Positions 62,485-64,000 of a stretch of 64,000 nucleotides of DNA are shown piece after piece. This stretch comes from Bradyrhizobium sp. C9 (GTDB lineage Bacteria > Pseudomonadota > Alphaproteobacteria > Rhizobiales > Xanthobacteraceae): the NCBI RefSeq assembly GCF_002532045.1, contig NZ_NWTG01000001.1:496001-560000 (forward strand), in the 5' to 3' direction. Positions within the stretch are counted from its first letter, which is position 1. The number at the start of each line of letters is the position of its first letter. Both the position numbers and the translations under genes were made by a program. The notes beneath the pieces were generated by a model. The model saw nothing but the letters and a program-made list of their open reading frames with translations, searched no databases and was not told where the DNA came from.

Positions 62485-63270
62485 TCAGTGGGGACGTTTT
62501 GCGAAGACGTCTTTCGCGACGGGCATCGCCGAGAACACGTTCGGCCAGCCGACATAGAACGCAAGTTGCGTGATCGCCTCCGAAGCCTCGGTCTGGGTCA
62601 GGCCGTTATCCATCGCCCGGTTGAGGTGCGGCGTCAGCTGCGCTGTCTGCCCGTTGGCAATCAAGGCGCTGACGGTCACCAGGCTGCGATCCCTCGGTGC
62701 GAGATCCGGTCGTAGCCACAGATCACGGAACAACACGTCGGTGGTGTATTGCACGATCCCCGGAAACGTCGAGCCGAACTGCTCCTCGACGGATGCGGCA
62801 CGTTGGGCCTCGGCCGCTTCGTTGATCGGCAGCAGCGTCACGGCGACAGCGGGCAGCTCTTCGGCGCCGATGTTGCGGGAGGCAAAGACGTCCTTTGCGA
62901 CAGCGACCGCCGACATCGCATTGGCCCAGCCGCCATAGAAGGCGAGGTGGGTGATGATCTCCGAGATTTCGCGTGGCTTGACGCCATTATCGAGCGCCAA
63001 ATTGAGATGATACGGCAGCTCGATGGTCTGGTTGCGCGCGATCAACGCCGCCAGCGTGACAATGCTGCGGTCACGCGGCGCGAGCCCGGGACGTTTCCAG
63101 GCATCACCGAGAAGGCGGTTGTGGGTGTAGGCGTCGAGCGCGGGCGCGACGTTGCGCAATTCGTCAGAGGTCAGCATTGGCTTCGATCCGGTCATCGCGG
63201 TCTCCGTTGTGGTCGCCGGCGCCGTCACCGCCAGCGACAGCAATGCGACAGCGGCGATGTAAGGCTTCAC
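62485..63270 (-). CDS. Exported double-domain carboxymuconolactone decarboxylase-family protein
   Basis: A 261-residue protein. A signal peptide covers about 1-22 (VALLSLAVTAPA). Two similar helical domains follow: the first with RPGLAPRDRSIVTLAALIARNQTIELPYHLNLALDNGV, the second with RPDLAPRDRSLVTVSALIANGQTAQLTPHLNRAMDNGL. Each continues with an ITHLAFYGGWANA or ITQLAFYVGWPNV segment. The AhpD C-x-x-C pair is absent, so peroxidase activity is unlikely. It is the first gene of a unit with the SDR. Lactone isomer decarboxylation or a redox role is possible. Confidence 0.85.
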   Translation of the reverse strand: MKPYIAAVALLSLAVTAPATTTETAMTGSKPMLTSDELRNVAPALDAYTHNRLLGDAWKRPGLAPRDRSIVTLAALIARNQTIELPYHLNLALDNGVKPREISEIITHLAFYGGWANAMSAVAVAKDVFASRNIGAEELPAVAVTLLPINEAAEAQRAASVEEQFGSTFPGIVQYTTDVLFRDLWLRPDLAPRDRSLVTVSALIANGQTAQLTPHLNRAMDNGLTQTEASEAITQLAFYVGWPNVFSAMPVAKDVFAKRPH

Positions 63271-63516
63271 GGGGAACCTCCTGTGATGGACATCCCGGGC
63301 ATCGATCCGCTCGGGCGCACCTACGGCGAAACGAGTTCCCGCCGTCGCGAGAGGAATTGTCCTGCGAGGCGATCGCTGTCCTGTCGGAGGCTGTTATATT
63401 GAACGGTCCGCCATGCGATTAGATGGTTGAATTCGTATAGACTTATGAAAATGGCTTATGAATTGCACGCGCCGTGCCCATGCCGTAGCGGTATCTGGCC
63501 GAACGCCGATCACTGA
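63271..63516. other. Gap before the terminal repeat
   Basis: This stretch upstream of the carboxymuconolactone decarboxylase gene should hold its promoter. It is lower in GC around 63410-63470. I see no gene in it. Confidence 0.45.
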
Positions 63517-64000
63517 GTTGCCCGACGGCGCAAGCCCCCGCCGCAAAAATATTTCGCTTTATCCGAAGCGTAACTCAATGCTATAGATGCCCCGTCTCGC
63601 CCGATCGAGGGGCGCTCCGCGGTCGTCACGAACGTGGGTCGAGATGCGGTGGACGAGGAGTGCGCAGTTGACGAACGCGCATGAGGCGGACGGTGAAGTC
63701 GTGTGGTCCTGACGCCCTAGCGGCAGGTGTCTTTTCCAATTGCGCGGTACGCGTTGTGAAGACGGTGACAAGCAAGCCCAGTCTCGCCGGGGAGAGCACG
63801 AAGTAAGCCGTAACCCATCGCGCAGGGAAAGTCGGATTGCTCCGGTTACACCTGTGGTCCTACCCCCGTGCTTTCTACCTTTTGCACGGGGCCCATGGGT
63901 GCGATCGGCACCCGGCTTTCCCTGCGCCCTCTTCAAGAGAGAGGGCGAAACGCAAACCAAAACTCGGACGATTTCATGTCGCGAGAATGCTGATATTTGA
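63517..64000. repeat. Long structured repeat of bradyrhizobial type, running off the edge
   Basis: The segment looks like a long intergenic element I remember as recurrent in Bradyrhizobium and Rhodopseudomonas genomes, with the phrases AGTCGTGTGGTCCTGACGCC and GGGGAGAGCACGAAGTAAGC. It folds: GCGCAGGGAAAG (63820-63831) pairs with CTTTCCCTGCGC (63916-63927), enclosing hairpins 63864-63871/63884-63891 (CCCCGTGC) and 63897-63902/63908-63913 (GGGTGC). Frames across it read as low-quality protein and are not taken as genes. Identity as a multicopy element is from memory. Confidence 0.6.

Noticed and set aside
63740..64000. Open frame running off the right edge
   Set aside because: It lies entirely in the structured repeat and has no RBS or protein-like character.

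Overview
The window is GC-rich, densely coding DNA with the look of a soil alphaproteobacterium of the Bradyrhizobium / Rhodopseudomonas group. That placement is an inference. It rests on the codon and base composition, the many ABC importers and aromatic-acid genes, an nrtABC plus single-domain globin locus of the bradyrhizobial type, and intergenic palindromic repeats of kinds familiar from bradyrhizobial genomes (20431-20509, 33101-33213, 42605-42728, 53367-53486, 57031-57079 and a long element from 63517 to the right edge). I found no rRNA, tRNA, CRISPR array, phage or transposase gene. The region reads as ordinary chromosome.

Layout, left to right. 1-12.3 kb: the cut N-terminus of a probable Tat-exported protein, then a glucan/envelope block (GT4 glycosyltransferase, ABC exporter, amylo-alpha-1,6-glucosidase-like enzyme, PRC-barrel protein, MFS transporter, L,D-transpeptidase, winged-helix methyltransferase, glycogen synthase GlgA). 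12.4-21.6 kb: a CaiB-type CoA transferase, a complete five-gene oligopeptide-type ABC importer, a zinc alcohol dehydrogenase and an isocitrate/isopropylmalate-type dehydrogenase. 21.6-28.1 kb: mostly minus strand, with a His/Gly-rich secreted protein, an XRE regulator behind a palindrome-rich gap, the C4-dicarboxylate carrier DctA with a near-consensus sigma-54 promoter, an HWE sensor kinase and a serine hydrolase. 28.2-39 kb: a hydroxyquinol 1,2-dioxygenase, nrtABC plus globin (nitrate uptake and probable NO defence) behind a structured leader, then an aromatic-acid block (SMP-30 protein, 3-hydroxybenzoate 6-hydroxylase-like enzyme, MarR regulator, gamma-resorcylate decarboxylase, aromatic-acid MFS carrier, DoxX protein).

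39-44.8 kb: a class I glutamine amidotransferase with a Mo-box-like palindrome in front of it, a ModE-like regulator with a periplasmic-binding-protein-type domain, a divergent aldehyde dehydrogenase with an 18-bp palindrome between them, an aldo/keto reductase and an EamA permease. 45-49.3 kb: a 1436-residue autotransporter adhesin. 49.4-57.4 kb: alcohol dehydrogenase, SDR, FAD oxidoreductase and amino-acid ABC permease in one run, a solute-binding protein facing the other way across a repeat, PPK2, a fumarylacetoacetate-hydrolase-family enzyme and a 35-residue membrane peptide. 57.5-63.3 kb: a Gly/His-rich LTXXQ (Spy-like) exported protein and a LysR-centred redox cluster (two similar SDRs, a cupin, a double-domain carboxymuconolactone decarboxylase). 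The last ~480 bases are a structured repeat.

How the genes may work together. Decarboxylase, MarR regulator and aromatic-acid carrier form a probable gamma-resorcylate uptake and decarboxylation unit. Resorcinol would need hydroxylation to hydroxyquinol, which the dioxygenase 7 kb away could cleave. A resorcinol hydroxylase and maleylacetate reductase are not in the window. The nitrate transporter and globin are joined without the transporter, flavoprotein and nitrate reductase genes that accompany the globin in B. diazoefficiens. Nothing seen is clearly a wholly new system. The best leads are the nrt leader, the ModE-like/Mo-box locus, the multi-palindrome gap upstream of the XRE regulator and the cysteine-bearing Gly-rich autotransporter.
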